The notes: generated by a model not told the origin, from the sequence alone. Shown: positions 1-12,501, counted from the stretch's first letter. The stretch: DNA of 64,000 bases from Erodium maritimum (GCA_963921825.1 OY997589.1:74508523-74572522); one strand, 5' to 3'. Numbers and translations: made by a program.

Positions 1-372
1 TCTCCTCTCTTGGAATTTTCGGCCAACACTAGTAAATAGGCAGAATTGTGCTCCAAACTAGCCTTTAACCTAGGGTAGAAAAGACCACCTTGTCCCCTAG
101 CTCCCTTCATTCTCTTTTGGCCCATATGAGGGCAAATGAGTCTTTCTAGACCCATTTCTTCTCCTCCAAGCCACCATGGACAAGTGTCCATGTGGGGTCC
201 ACCTTTACCCTTAATAATTCCAGCACATTTAAATTAATTCGATTTAGCTTCTAATTAGACCCCGTTTGACCCGCGGTTGACTTTTTCACAAAAGTAGTCA
301 TTAGAAAGGAAACGACCCAACTAAGCTAACCGTAACGACGGCTAAGCTTTTTGGGTCCCGAAAAGGTTATCA
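1..372 (-). mobile_element. Ty3/gypsy-type LTR fragment, family A (A0)
   Basis: This is the end of an LTR whose upstream part lies outside the window. It aligns by eye with the last part of the solo LTR at 12502-15162, including the block starting GGAAACGACCCAACTAAGC at 308-359 that recurs in every gypsy LTR of this window. It stops before the usual ...GGTTCTTACA end and joins copia-derived sequence near 373-385, so it is truncated on this side. The sense strand is inferred from the complete relatives. Confidence 0.7.
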
Positions 373-384
373 GCGAAAGACTAT

Positions 385-1428
385 GCTAAATTCCGCCAGT
401 ATCAAGATAATTTAACGGACTCATTTAATCATGTCATGTCTGCTACCACATCAGGTAATCCTGGTACATGTCTTCTTTCATTACATTCCTCCACTCCATA
501 GGTCATTGATTATGGGGCTACAGATCATATGCCAGGTAACTCAGCTCTTTTTGATACCTTCCACTCTCGTTCATCTTATTCCAATGTTATTTTAATTGAT
601 GGTTCCACATCCCCTATTCTTGGTTATAACACTACTACTCTTACCATGTCTGTTTTGTTTTTCGATGTTTTGAATTACCCAATATTTCTTTCAATCTAGT
701 GTCGGTTAGTAAGATTAGTCGTGCCTTACACTATTTTGTCTCATTTTTTTCCGGATTGTTATCTCTTTTAGGACCTTGAGACAAAGGAGATTATTGGTAA
801 ATGACATGTTTCGGGAGGGTTTTATGTCATGGATATTCCAGAGAAAGTACTACGACCAGTTTCCAGTTCTTTTTCTACTCACTTGACCGTTTTGAAGCTC
901 ATTATCGATCTGACCATCTGTCCCTCCCCATATTGAAGCGTATTTTCCTCATTTCCAGAAGGTACAATATTTCAATTGCTAAGCATGCTAGTTTGCTAAA
1001 CACCATCGTCTACATCTACCCCTCAAGTCAATAAAAGAGCCACTGTTCCTTTTGAGTTAGTTCATTCGGATGTTTGGGCCCCTCCCCGATTGTTTCTAAA
1101 ATAGGGATTATATATTTTGTTTCTTTTGTGGATGATTTTTCACGAAAAACTTGGCTTTATTTTATGAAAAATCAGTCTGAATTGTTTTCTCATTTTACTG
1201 CATTTCGTGTTGAAATCAAAACTCAATTTAACACAATATACATATTTTGAGAAGTGATAATGCTAAATAATATTTTTCTGGTCCATATGCAACTTTCATG
1301 GCTCAAAATACATTCTTCATGAATCATCTTATGTTGATACTCCGGCGCATAATGGGGTTGGCGAAACAAAGAACCGACATCTTCTTGAAATAGCTCGATC
1401 TCTTTTGTTTCAGGCTCATTGTTTCCGA
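385..1428 (+). mobile_element. Ty1/copia polyprotein fossil (protease to integrase)
   Basis: In scattered frames the plus strand reads copia pol signatures in the right order. These are a protease-like stretch with VIDYGATDHMPGN near 500-540, a GAG-pre-integrase region, and integrase core pieces such as VPFELVHSDVWAPP near 1045-1085 and VDTPAHNGVGETKNRH near 1335-1380. No reverse transcriptase, LTR or primer site is attached. The element is old, with many breaks. It is bounded by an LTR fragment on the left and a LINE fragment on the right, so it is a rearranged remnant. Confidence 0.75.
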
Positions 1429-3360
1429 GCTCGTTAAGTATTTGAGGAAGGAGAATGAGGAGGTCGCAATTTTCAAAATCTATTTTGAGAAGGCTTACAA
1501 CTCCATTAGTTGGGATTATTTACAATCGCTTCTCTCTGTTATAGGGTTCAGGTCAAGGTTAAAGGGGTGGATGGTTGAGTAACTTCGAGCTCATATTGTA
1601 GTGCTAGTGAATGAGTCACTGTCCCCGGAGTTCGGTATGAGGAAGGGTCTGAGGAAAGGGTGTCCCCTATGCTGTTGTTATTTGTATTGGCAGTAGAAGG
1701 CTTACATTACGTTTTGGTGGGTGGCGAGAGGATGAATGATTTTCGGGGGTATAAGTGTGGGATAGATGTCCTTCTATTTCACTCCTCCAATTTTCTGATG
1801 ATACCATTATTTTCATCCGGGTTAATTTGGAATCGGTGTTGAAACTGAAGCACGTTTTATTGGGTTTCCAATTTTCTCGGGGTTGAAGATCAATTTTTCT
1901 AGATCTAGTTGCATCATGTTTAATTCGATATTATTGGATGAGGTGTCGGTGGAATCTGTGTTGGGGTGTGACATTGGTTGTCTCTTCATTCCAGCTTGGG
2001 AGCGGACCCGAGGAAGTTGAGTACTTGGGAACCGATTATTGCCAAGTATAAGAGGAAGTTGAGTTTATGGAAAGCGAAGTTTTTGAGTTTGGGAGGGGGA
2101 TTACTCTAATCCATTAGACCTTGTCTGCCCTTCACCTCTATTATATATCAGTGATGAGGGTTTCGACTGGTGTCATTCAGGAGTTGTAGAAGTGGTAGAT
2201 GTGGTTCTTGTGGGGAGGTACGTAGGGAAAGAGAGTCAGTCATAAAGTGAGGTGATCGGTAGTGTGCACCATGAAGGAAGCTGGTGGCGGATTGGGATTA
2301 AAAAGTTTGGCCAAGATCAATCATTGTTTGTCGTCGAAGTGGTGGTGGAGATTTGCCCTTGAGGTGGATTATTTATGGAAAATGGATTTTTTTTTGCAAA
2401 ATACGGGTGAGAGGACTCTAATTAGTACATAAGGAAGTTGGAGGTGGATGATAGGACTTTGTGGGTGGCCCATATCCAAGTGTTGGCGAGGAAGGAAAGT
2501 TTCCAGGCATTGTTTGGTAGTATTGGGTTGAAGTGGACCTAAAGTTGGGCAATAGAATTCGTGTTTTGGCATGATGTGTGGAGTGGAAAAGTTCCTCTTA
2601 AGGATAGATTCCACCAACTTTACCATATCTCCAAGGATCTGAATGGGAGTGTTTCGAACTTTTGGGTGGATGGTAGGTGGGTGTTGATGTTTACCTGTGC
2701 ACCACATGGTTGGGTGCTTTGGTTGCAAGAGGACTTGGAAGACGTTCTGAGGCCTTTTTATGTCACGTAATGGATGGAGGATTCATGTGCATGGGTTCCT
2801 GGAGGTAAGTGGTTCTCTATGAGGAACGTGTCGAGGTTGTTAGAGATGCAGGTTGACAGGCAGTCCTGGGCCAAGGTGTTATGGACGTGGGGTACCCCTT
2901 GAAGGTTGCGACTTTTGAATGGTTGATGTGTTAGTAGGCTATCCCAACGTTGTTGTTCTTTGAGGAGCGTAGGGTTAGTATCCCACTGTAGAAGTGTTGC
3001 TGTCTTTTTTTGTGGTTTGCCTTTTAAGGACCGTATGCACCTCCTGATCTGATGCAGTTCATTGGGCTAATCTAGGTTGGGGTGATGAGTTGTTGCGGTT
3101 TTTAGTGGCTTTCCTTTTGGGGGCGTGGGGACTTAGTTCTCAGGGTGGAACTTATTGGTCCCGAGGTTTGCGCGGAAGCTTTGGAACCCAATATGTGCTT
3201 TAGTGATTTAGGAGGTTTGGTTAGCTCAGAATAGGACCGTGTTCAAAATAAGGGTACTATGGTAGCGAAGGTGCATGTAGCAGGTTGGGGGTAGCTAAGG
3301 GTAACTTATGAACTTCTTAAGTCTTGTAATATTGGACTCGTTGCAAAAAGTTAATACATA
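1429..3360 (+). mobile_element. Plant L1-type LINE ORF2 fragment (RT and zf-RVT), decayed
   Basis: The plus strand reads like the C-terminal half of a plant LINE ORF2, spread over several frames. FKIYFEKAYNSISWDYL near 1475-1525 is the RT palm. A degraded version of the R-Q-G-C-P-L-S-P motif follows near 1640-1690, with a thumb-like stretch after it. WHDVWSGKVPLKDR near 2565-2610 is the entry to the zf-RVT domain. Many stops and frame changes show it is dead. Endonuclease and ORF1 are absent. The 3' end is placed near 3350, where the sequence becomes A-rich before the BAHD gene, but no clear poly-A or target duplication was found. Confidence 0.7.
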
Positions 3361-3490
3361 CATAAAAGGTAGGATTTGGAAACCCTACTATATGTTACAT
3401 TACACACAACATGTTCAAACAAATACTCCATAAAATCAAATTATTACGCAATCTTACAAACCAGGCACACTGACACATTTCATATCATAA

Positions 3491-6017
3491 CTAATACTCA
3501 AACTTGTTGAAATTGGTGATCAAATCGTGCACATATTTCTCTTCTATCCCGATCCGAACGAGAAACCCTCGAGCAGGTGCACCTAGATTCGGCATCAGAA
3601 AAGCAGTGTCCGGGACAGGAGTAGACAAAAGTGTTGCGCTAGAGACCTCCCCATAACCAAAATCAAGTGCATGGAATGGAAACTTCAACCAATCCGTCAC
3701 AGTGGTCAATTCGCGCATAGACGGGAAGAACTTATCCGGGGACTCCAGAGCTCTTACGTACAATTTGATGTATTCGTCCGTAATTGCATCTTTGGCAGCT
3801 TGAATTTTCCTAATCGTGACGCATAGTGGCTCCGCGATCAAGTCTCCAACCAGACATGACACTGAGCCAAGGATGAAGGCATTGCCTGTGAAGTTCTTAC
3901 CTAGTGATGGCTGGAGCTTGCTCCTTGCATCCACAGAAAATTGCAAGCAAATGTTTGTGTTGGGTTGCATGTCAAGAGCCTTGACCCTTGCCTGAAAATA
4001 GATAGATAATCAACACAAATCGTTATTAATTGATTATTGCTAACTTTGGGACGATCGGACCACGTCTTAATTCTTTTTTGGTATGTCATGTCAAAGTAGA
4101 CTATTTATACAAGTCCACGAGCACTGGATATCCTGAGTGGGAGTCGGACTATATTCTGGAGTCCAGGACCTCGCTTCTTGTAATCGATATTGACAGTAAT
4201 GCATCTAAACCTCGTTACCGTTTCAAAAAATAAATAAATTAATAACTAAAAACTATATAATCAATAACCTTTAATATCTGAAACTATATCCAAATATTTG
4301 ATATATAAATTGCAAATATGGTCTCCCACTGCATATTGCAAATAAAACTATATATCAAAAGTTTCCACAATTTATGATTTGTGCTTGTATATGTACTAAC
4401 TTATTTCAAGAGGATGTCTCATGCATATATATGCTTATAGTTCTTCTTCTTTAATCCATTGATTATCTCAAAGACAGAATTATATAGATAAACAATCATC
4501 AATTTATATGCATGTGTGAACTAAATATGGTATTAATTAATTACAAATTTACAAAATTTACCTTCCAAAGATGAGCACACAAGACATCAAAGGTGGAACA
4601 TTTAGAGAGCTTGCCACTTCCAATTGCCATAGCTTTCCGAGCCTCAACAACTTCATTTTCCATGGAGAGAGTGATAAGTTGGAGGCCAATCTGGCTGAAT
4701 TGGGCTAGTGCAGTTTCCCAGGTTGTGTCATCTGATGCCATTGCTTGCATTGGGATACCATAGAGGTCCTGAATTGCAGCAACATGGTGTTTCTCATAGA
4801 TTGACGATGAAAACGAGGGTGAAGAAGATGCAATAGGAGATTTGATGGCATGGAACAAGGCCTCTCTTGAGTGGTTAGGGATAAGAAGATCTCCAGACTC
4901 ATCTTTGCCACTTGATATATGAGCCCAAGATGCCAGAAAGTTGAAAGCTCATATGCCATCAAACAAAGCATGACTTCCTCCAAACCCTACTGAATGTCCT
5001 ACACAAAAGCAAATCTTGTTATCTGCATATATATGTATATATATCACCCTTATGTTTTATATTAATTGATGAAATTTAAGAACCATTTTCCAATTGTTAT
5101 TCATGATACCGTGTATAGGAGAACATTTTACAACACTGAAAATAATCAAATTTAATTTAATTAAACCCTCCTTCAAACTGCAGTTGATTATGGTGAAAAT
5201 TAACAACACATCCTCCTCAAATAATAAAATTAATGGACAAACAACTCAAATTGAACTTAATTAAACACTCCTTCAAATTGCAGTTGATTAATTATAGTAA
5301 AAATTAACAATTCATATAATCAAATTAATAGACAACCAATAACAACTCAAATTGAACTTCATAAAACCCTCCTATAAATTGTAGTTGATTATAGTGAAAA
5401 TTAACAACACAGCCGCATCAAATAAATAGACAATCAAGTAATGGGCTAAAAAAAAACTTTCAAACTCTTCAAGAATCAAGTAATTACCCATAATTGAAAA
5501 GGAAAGAACTCATAAATAGCACTGAATCAAAAGCTAGGGTTTGCTAAGATTTCATGGCCAAACAATATTCTATATGCATGTATACCTGCACAAGAACAAG
5601 CGGGTGTTGAGATATGTGTTGGGCTTGTGGGAGCTGAGGAACCAGCTTTTCATAGCAGGGTTTATACTCATGCAGAGTACCAAACTCCTCGAGCTTGGTA
5701 TCAGTCATTGCAGTGATCATGACAACGCCTTCATCGTTGCACTCGATCTCTAGCTTCTTTGTTTCTCCATTGATTCTCAGCCTCCCAGCAGCTGGATACC
5801 ATGGAACCAACACCTTCTCAAGAGCTCTTTGAGCTCTCACCTCAAAACCATATTCTTCTTGTTCCTGAGGTGATGCTTCAGGAGCTTTGTAAAAGAAAAT
5901 AGTGTATAGAATTGCAGGAGATATCCTATCCAGGCCTGATAGTTCAATGATTACTGGTTTCGACGGCTCGGATGGCCTGAGACTGGCAGATTCCCTTTGG
6001 ACAACATTTAGATCCAT
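3491..6017 (-). pseudogene. BAHD acyltransferase, probable pseudogene (3 exons)
   Basis: This belongs to the family of cytosolic enzymes that move an acyl group from an acyl-CoA to an alcohol or amine. Exon 1 is 6017-5586 (ATG to CAG|GTATAC), exon 2 about 5010-4562, and exon 3 3991-3494 with its stop at 3491-3493. Exon 2 carries the catalytic HALFD motif (HxxxD, 4958-4972) and exon 3 carries DFGYG (3650-3664), a variant of the DFGWG structural motif. The total of about 450 residues matches the family. An in-frame TGA at 4951-4949 directly follows HALFDGI, where relatives usually have a glycine, and would remove two thirds of the protein. The 5' edge of exon 2 is uncertain because the best acceptor does not keep the frame cleanly. 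The rest of the reading is well preserved, so the loss is recent, allelic, or a sequence error. The substrate cannot be told; it resembles the HCT/HHT-like clades. Confidence 0.8.
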
Positions 6018-6130
6018 TATGGATTGAGAATTTCAATGGAGAGTACAGAGGAATGATGAGATGCATATAATTGGGTATCAATTAGCAAAACCCTAGGGTA
6101 TACTTATACTGAAAATTACACAAACCCTAA
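6018..6130 (-). promoter_or_regulatory. Candidate core promoter of the BAHD gene
   Basis: On the minus strand GTATAAGTATA (6099-6109) lies about 85 bases upstream of the ATG, a normal TATA distance in plants. There is no other support. Confidence 0.3.
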
Positions 6131-7700
6131 TTCTGTAGGCTGACTATAGGGCTAGGGATATGGTTAGGGCAAGTTAATATTATTTTGGACAGTTGTGTAG
6201 TGGAATGAGCTTGGAAATCCATATTCAGTAAAAAAAATCAATTTATTTGATATGGAATGATCTGTCCCAAATTCTAGAACTTAATTATGCAGAGAGCAAG
6301 AACAAGTCTGCAATTTATGTAAAGCTTGGAGTATAATACTTCACTTATGGAAAATGATTTGGCATGCAGTTTTCTTGGTGATCTTGAGTTGTTGTTTTGT
6401 ATCATGTGTAAGAGACAGAAAGATAGATTAAAATGTTCCAAATAAATATGATCAAACCTGATATTGTCTTGTTGAATCTAGTTATTATGATTTATCTCAT
6501 TGTTATGGTTACTATTGCTTGCATCGTCGATCTATACAGTTAGGGCTTCTTTATAGTGTGAGGACAAAAAGAGCTTTATGTATTGAATTAATTAACATTA
6601 TCAGAAATTAAAGCTGCATAATTTGTAGGAGGCCATGGATGATAAAGTTTGCAGAAAACATGAATCTGGTCTTCACTTATGATATGTTTCATGTTAATTA
6701 ATTAGCTATAAAAGTAAGATTTATACCACATGGAGTTGTCTTATACATGTCCTATAGTTTATACAATCCACATTGTTGTTACATTTTATGTATATTTAGT
6801 GATGTAGGAGGAGAACTGCATGGTTACGTGTGAAATTGTTTTTCTCTTTTGCACGATTGTTTCAGTAAATATTAGTTTAACAATTCTTTAGTTACACGTT
6901 GGCTAAGGCTCCAACAATTGACAGTATTATACTGTGTAATTTCAAAATCTATATGGAAAGGTGTCTTGGAATATTTGTTTACCCAGAAAGAAGAGCATGA
7001 CTCGTTGTAGCTAGTGATCAACTAGTACATAAAATATATATTTCAAAGTAGTATGTATCTAATTCAATTTATTAAAGAAATATGGAAAAACATATAGTTC
7101 CAAAGCAATTTATTCTTAACTAATGTAGAGTCAAGAGTGCACAGCGGAATAAGAGTTCCTAATTATCGAATTCGTTGATTTACGATGACAACCGACTATG
7201 ATAGATTGAGTTTCAAACTCGTTTTGTTTATTATTTCTCAAAATATCTCTTATAATCAAAACACCACGTGCTTATATAGCAAAACTAAATCCCAAAATTC
7301 TAATATAAAAAGGAAACTAAATCTCCAAATCCTAATACAATAAGGAAACCAAACCCTAAAGTCCTAATACGAATAAGAAAGTCTCAAAACCCTAAAACTA
7401 GAAAGGAAATAAACGCTCGGACTCCAAAAGTACGAATTTTCTTGGGAGCCCATTTCGACCCGAAAAATACTACGATATTGGCGGACTCAGACACTGACAC
7501 ATTTTCGGGTTCTCCAACTAGTGCATCAATACATCTTCGATCTGGACTGCATCATTAACTTTCAAAATAAAAATGAGTTTTATTTTTGGGTTAGGCAGAA
7601 AAGTGGCATGAAGCATCAGATTGATAAATGGATGTTAGTCTTTTCATTTTGTGTAGACCAAGTAAATGAAATTTAATTTTGGTGCATTCTCACTAAAATA
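6131..7700. other. AT-rich intergenic DNA with a decayed repeat (about 7120-7560)
   Basis: No coding region is supported here. From about 7120 to 7560 the sequence changes character: it has several near-repeats of a unit like AATCCTAATACAATAAGGAAA and a GC-richer tail, and looks like part of an old retroelement LTR or other repeat. No ends, TSD or coding domain were found. 6131-7100 looks like ordinary flanking DNA upstream of the BAHD gene. Confidence 0.35.
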
Positions 7701-9656
7701 TCGAAAGATGAATGAAAAATAAAAAAAATGTCTCTTCAAGCCCCCTTGTTCTTTGTGCTTATTCCTCTCACGTCCTCTCGTCACTATCATAATCGATCTT
7801 GGGAGCAAGGTCGAGCTTCCATCGCCCATTTTCAAGCTTAAATACAACCCCGACGAGCTTCAACTCCCCTCCGATATCACTTCAAGCCTTATAAACCAAG
7901 ATCATAGAGGTCTCCATTGGCGGGGGATAAGACAAGTTCGTGGATGATGACGATATCATCATTGAGGTCCCGGTTAGCACGGTTCCAACCGTTGGTAATG
8001 CCAAATTTTGGCATGCCCTCACCGGTCGTCTTCTTGTCGAAAAACGGGTAAGACCTAGACACCTTTGTGGTTTAATAGAGGCTATGTGGGACGTTCGAGG
8101 TATGGTGATTCAACCCCTCACAAACCATATTATATTCTTTTTCTTCCCCTCTCAAGACTCTTTGTATATCATTCAGGCCAGGGATCTATAGTCTTTCCAC
8201 AGAACAATCCTACTCCTCACGTTGTTCCCACCGAGGACCAAGTCGGAAACTCTTGTTTTCCATCGTTTCGCAGATCCGTGAGAGCCTTCGGTAACCCGAT
8301 TGAGGCTTGGACAACCCGTATGAGAGACCTCATTATCAAAAATCTCGGTGAGGAAGTTGAATTCAGAGCTTAATCTCACTGGCGGGGATGGAATATCATC
8401 CTATGGCTTCGAATGGAGTTGGACGCCACTACACCTCTCCAACGTCACATTTAACATCATTTTGACGACTTCAAGGATCTCACCACCGTCCGGCTTCACT
8501 ATGAAAAGATCATAGATTTTTGTTACCATTGTGGCCACTTAGGCCACCTAAGCATGAATTGCATGGAGGTTTTTCTGGCGGTAGAGCGACTTGCAACAAG
8601 ATTCTCCGATACACTTGAAGCCCCTATGGGTACCCAACCCGACAGTTACTTTTGATCCGGTTGGGAAGTAGCTCAGCCACCGAATATGGGTCTGACCATC
8701 AAGAAGATAGGAAGGATGGCTTCCACCTTGGACCCACATGTCAAGGTGGCATTACCAGAGACCTTCTTGTAGAATACCTGGTTCGATAATCCAGCACCGG
8801 CCATAAATCGAGGATCAGATTCTCCAAATTGTTGATCAAAGGAAATCCGACCTACAGTCTTGCCTAATGTTTAAATAAGTAGGTGTGCCACACCATTGGA
8901 ATTGGGAGGACGAGAAGATATCGGGAAGCGATCAACAGTACCTAACCCGTCTCCGATACTTATCAAACCTATAGTCTTGCCTAACCTAGGTCAACAAAGT
9001 AATTTGACAACCTTGGGGGCCAGCCAAAATTAGATGATATCGCTAGAAATTCCTCTTCCACCACCGCCATAGTTACCAAGTTTTTTTTTGCAGTTGCCCC
9101 AACTCAAGGATGAGACACCTTAACAGGGGGGTCCCCTTCAATACAAGAATGTGAACGAGCTTGAAATAGAGAAGGCAACTCGAGTCGTGGCCCTAAAAGA
9201 CATAACAAAGAAAAGGTTGTTTAGCCTGACGGATGTCTACTTAGATGCAAAACACGGCTACCATCCCTCATCCTCCAGAATATCGACGAAGGCTACAAAA
9301 CAGCCTCGTCGGGAGCCATGCTTGACGGCTAAAAGGGAAAGAGGAGCCTAGAACTACCCTCTTAACCCAAGTGTGGGGCAATCTAGCCAGGTCATGTTCC
9401 TTGGGGTGAAATATCTCGCCCACCAACAAGGCTAGACAACGACCCAATTGGATATTTAGATCTTTGGTCTAGGTTTATGTATTTATTTTTAGGTTGTTCT
9501 TGCTGCTTAGCAGAGCTTTTTTGGTCATACCATGACCTTTATTCTGAATCATTGTAAAGAGCTCAATTGTGGTTGTGCTGAGAAGGATCCCATCTTTGGT
9601 TGTATCCACTTTTCTATTTGCTCTATCTTGGAGCTTTTAGGTCTTTAATAAAATAA
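7700..9656 (+). mobile_element. LINE ORF1 fossil (DUF4283-like, CCHC), 3' end hit by a MULE
   Basis: The plus strand reads a plant LINE ORF1 protein in broken frames. DDDIIIEVPVS near 7943 is followed by a DUF4283-like region including FWHALTGRLLVEKRV, then YEKIIDFCYHCGHLGHLSMN near 8500-8560, a CX2CX4HX4C zinc knuckle. Frameshifts and stops are frequent, so it is dead. No ORF2 sequence follows: the stretch after about 9350 is a non-coding tail that ends in an A-rich stretch. The 9-bp target duplication of the neighbouring MULE lies inside that tail. It joins the ORF1-without-ORF2 pattern seen elsewhere in the window, though deletion by decay is possible for such an old copy. Confidence 0.7.
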
Positions 9657-9840
9657 GGGAAAACTACAGATACCTACCCAAAATCATGACCATTTAACCG
9701 ATGTTTACTCTGAAGTTTAAACGTAACAAATACATACCCTGAAGTTTAGAAGTGTAACTCAGACCCCCTTCCGTCAGTCAACTCAGTCAGTTTACTGTTC
9801 ACTTTTCAAAAAATACCAAAAATGCCCTTAACTATTACTC
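9657..9840 (+). repeat. MULE left terminal inverted repeat (best-conserved part)
   Basis: It matches the reverse complement of 11181-11364 with only a handful of differences by eye. Weaker inverted similarity continues inward for several hundred bases. Confidence 0.88.
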
Positions 9841-10655
9841 AAATTTACACCCCCTACCTTCTAACTCTAAATCCTAATTTTTTTAATTCTTTTTATTTAC
9901 AAAAATAGTTTTATTTTACAACAAATTAGTTTTTATTTTAGTAAAATAAAATTTTAAAAATAATTATTTTACAAAAATCAGATTTTATTTTTAAAAAACA
10001 GTTTTTATTTTCAAAAAATCAGTTTTCTTTTTTGAAAAATCACTTTTAATAATAAATCTGATTTTGTTTTATTTAGTTTAATAATAAATATGATTTTTTT
10101 TTAAATTTTATATTTTGAATTCTATTTTACATGTTTTTCAATTTTTCAATTTTTTTCAATAAATCTGATTTTTCTACTTATTTCTTTATACAAATCAGTT
10201 TTTATCCTTAAAAAATCAGTTTTTATTCATCTCCTTCCCCACTTTCTTCGTCTTCACCATTTCAGATCTCTCTCTTCCCCACTTTCTTCCTATGTTCATC
10301 TTCTTCCCTTTTCCCGACCAAAACCCGCCGCCGACCAAAACTCAGGGTCGAAACGAGCCCCAAATTCGATCGGAGACACGGCAAAGGGAGAACACGAAGA
10401 GAGACCGAAAAAAGGGGGATCTAGGGTTCAGGAACGAAGAAGAGAAGAGGAAAAAACAACGAAACAAAGACAGATCTGAGCCAATCCTCAACCAGGGAGT
10501 CGAGGAAAGGCTTCCCACTCCAGATCTGTTGAGAACCGGCTAGATCGAAGAAGAGAGGAGGACCCAAAGACCAGTGGAGGGATTGGAAGGGGAAGAAAAG
10601 GAAGGGGAAAGTGGGAGGAAGGAGAAAGGAAGACCCAAAAAACGAAAACGAAGAA

Positions 10656-10803
10656 GGTACTCACCTGTTCCAGTTATGGCTGGAGCCACGGCCTTCACCG
10701 ACGAGCCCAAGGAAGAAGAAAGGTTCGAGTGTTCTGAAGAAAACTAGAGAGAGAGAAACCTAGAGAGAGAAGCTCTCTAATAGATGGTGGGTTAGTTATA
10801 TTT
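10656..10803 (-). promoter_or_regulatory. Candidate captured promoter and first exon inside the MULE
   Basis: Read on the minus strand, an AAATATAAC box (10795-10803) is followed by a CT-rich leader and then a perfect plant donor, CAG|GTGAGTACC (10656-10667). That is the order of a gene 5' end: TATA box, CT-rich leader, exon, donor. No ATG is visible before the donor, so the exon would be 5' UTR. It is an inference from short signals; no protein homology supports it. Confidence 0.35.
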
Positions 10804-11180
10804 AAAAAGAAATAATAAAAGGGAAAAAAGAGAAATAAAAGAATTAATAAGAATTTGTGTAAAAAAATTGTTTTATGTCTATTAAAAAAATTAATAACAA
10901 AAAATGATATTTAGAAAAACATAATTTTTTAAATAAAAACTTATTTTTTAAAATAAAAACTGGAAAATCATATTTATTGAACAAAATTGGAAAATTGAAA
11001 AAAATATAAATTGAAAAAAAAAATCAGATTTATTATTAAAATAAATAAAACAAAATCATATTTATTATTAAAACTGATTTTTTGAAAATAAAAACTGTTT
11101 TTAAAAATAAAATCTGATTTTTGTAAAATAATTTTTTTTCGAAAACCTTAATTTAACTTTGATTTAAAGAATATAAAAAA

Positions 11181-11364
11181 TAAACAGGGTTAAGGGTATT
11201 TTGGGCATTTTTGAAAAAGTGAACAGTAAACTGACTAAGCTGACTGACGGAAGGGGGTCTGAGTTACATTTCGAAGCTTCAGGATATGTATTTGTTACGT
11301 TTAAACTTCAGAGTAAACATCGGTTAAATGGTCATGGTTTTGGGTAGGTATCTGTAGTTTTCCC
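11181..11364 (-). repeat. MULE right terminal inverted repeat
   Basis: Inverted partner of 9657-9840; it ends in GGTATCTGTAGTTTTCCC, directly followed by the 9-bp duplication ATAAAATAA. Confidence 0.88.
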
Positions 11365-11389
11365 ATAAAATAAAATTGTTCTTATACAA

Positions 11390-11770
11390 ATATATATGAG
11401 ATAGATGTTGTTGGGCCCCTTGATAAGTGAGATTGTAAAAATATATGGTCATACGAATCGATAATGAGTTATCACTCACAGTCCACTTGGGATGAAGAAA
11501 CTAATGATTGAATACAAAAAGGATGACAATCTTATGCCTTATATTTGATCGCAATAGGCATATACAAAGGGATTAAGATATTAACAGTAAAAGGTTGAAT
11601 CAGATTATCGATCTTAGTATAAATTTGGGTAGTCATAATGTCTTGCTAGAGATCAATTACATATGAGGATTTTGTGCCCACTAGCAACGTTATATGAGCC
11701 TATATAGTCACACATAACGACACGCCCAAAATAGAATGGATTTTAGAAGACCAATTAAATTAATATAATC
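11390..11770 (+). repeat. Decayed LTR relic related to solo LTR C
   Basis: The stretch with AAGGATGACAATCTTATGCC aligns loosely with the inner part of solo LTR C (about 30440-30690), with shared words in the same order. It is far more diverged than the C copy and no ends can be set. Confidence 0.55.
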
Positions 11771-11829
11771 ATATTATATATTGATGTAATATAATTATTC
11801 ATTACTCGTTTTTCTTTTTTAATACAACT

Positions 11830-12501
11830 AGATTATATTTTTTTAGCTCAAGGAACTATTGTATTAAAACTAATAGAGTTGGTACACAGATCGGGGCCCC
11901 AGAAGGTCCCTCTAAACAAACCCTATGACAATTCGCTACAAACGGATTTCAGAAAACATAAAATAAACTAAGAACTGATACTATCGAGAACCGTTCAAGG
12001 TGGTGCCTATATACTCCTTGATCCCATGGAAATGAATCGTTTCGTCATGATAATAACCATACCTAAACTCAACATTAGTGCTGGGAGGATAAGGGCGATT
12101 AAAAAATCCCTCTCAGGCATAATCCATGAATGGTTGTTCAACATTCCTTCTGGCGAGGTTGTTTACCAGCTCTCGCCTATTCTTCTTGTGGTTCTCCAGC
12201 AACTCCTCTCTTCTTAATAGCCTCTTCAAATGGGATAGTCTAAGAAATGCAGGGAGGAATGTGAAGCTCCACCAAACACGCCTCCAAAGGGGCCCTTATA
12301 CGATCCCGAGAGAGTACCTCGCCTACTAGGTTGTTAGGTAGGGTATTCGAGGACACTATCGAGCCTCTTCCTCGATGAGACGACTCCTTAGGTAGGGTAT
12401 TCCAGGAAAATGGAGCAAACCACGACATCCACTCCAAGGATTGTGGTGTCACGGGGCTCGAATCTATGGAAAAGTTCTGCCCAAGTTTGTCTTTCTTCTT
12501 C
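11830..12501 (-). mobile_element. 3' part of a minus-strand LINE, cut by solo LTR A1
   Basis: This is the downstream piece of a LINE whose ORF1 zinc-knuckle region lies at 15163-16400. The join is the insertion point of the solo LTR. The minus strand ends in ...TTCCTTGAGCTAAAAAAA near 11838, like a LINE poly-A end. No ORF2 domain (endonuclease or RT) is recognisable, so this copy also seems to lack ORF2. Confidence 0.45.

Larger units (their letters stand above)
9657..11364. mobile_element. Long-TIR Mutator-like element (MULE), candidate Pack-MULE
   Basis: Both ends carry GGGAAAACTACAGATACC as inverted repeats. The near-identical inverted part is about 180 bases, and lower-grade AT-rich inversion continues to about 9657-10220 against 10800-11364. 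The 9-bp sequence ATAAAATAA flanks both sides exactly (9648-9656 and 11365-11373), the usual MULE target duplication. No transposase is present. The core, about 10230-10790, is not AT-rich like the arms and looks like captured gene DNA. Confidence 0.88.

Noticed and set aside
1660-1842. Short open frame that could be a small gene
   Set aside because: It is a piece of the LINE RT (LFVLAVEGLHYVL).
10292-10543. Open frame in the MULE core
   Set aside because: Lys/Arg/Glu-rich translation of purine-rich DNA; the gene-like signals are on the other strand.
11390-11770. Possible complete LTR
   Set aside because: Too diverged from LTR C to set ends or a target duplication; listed only as a relic.
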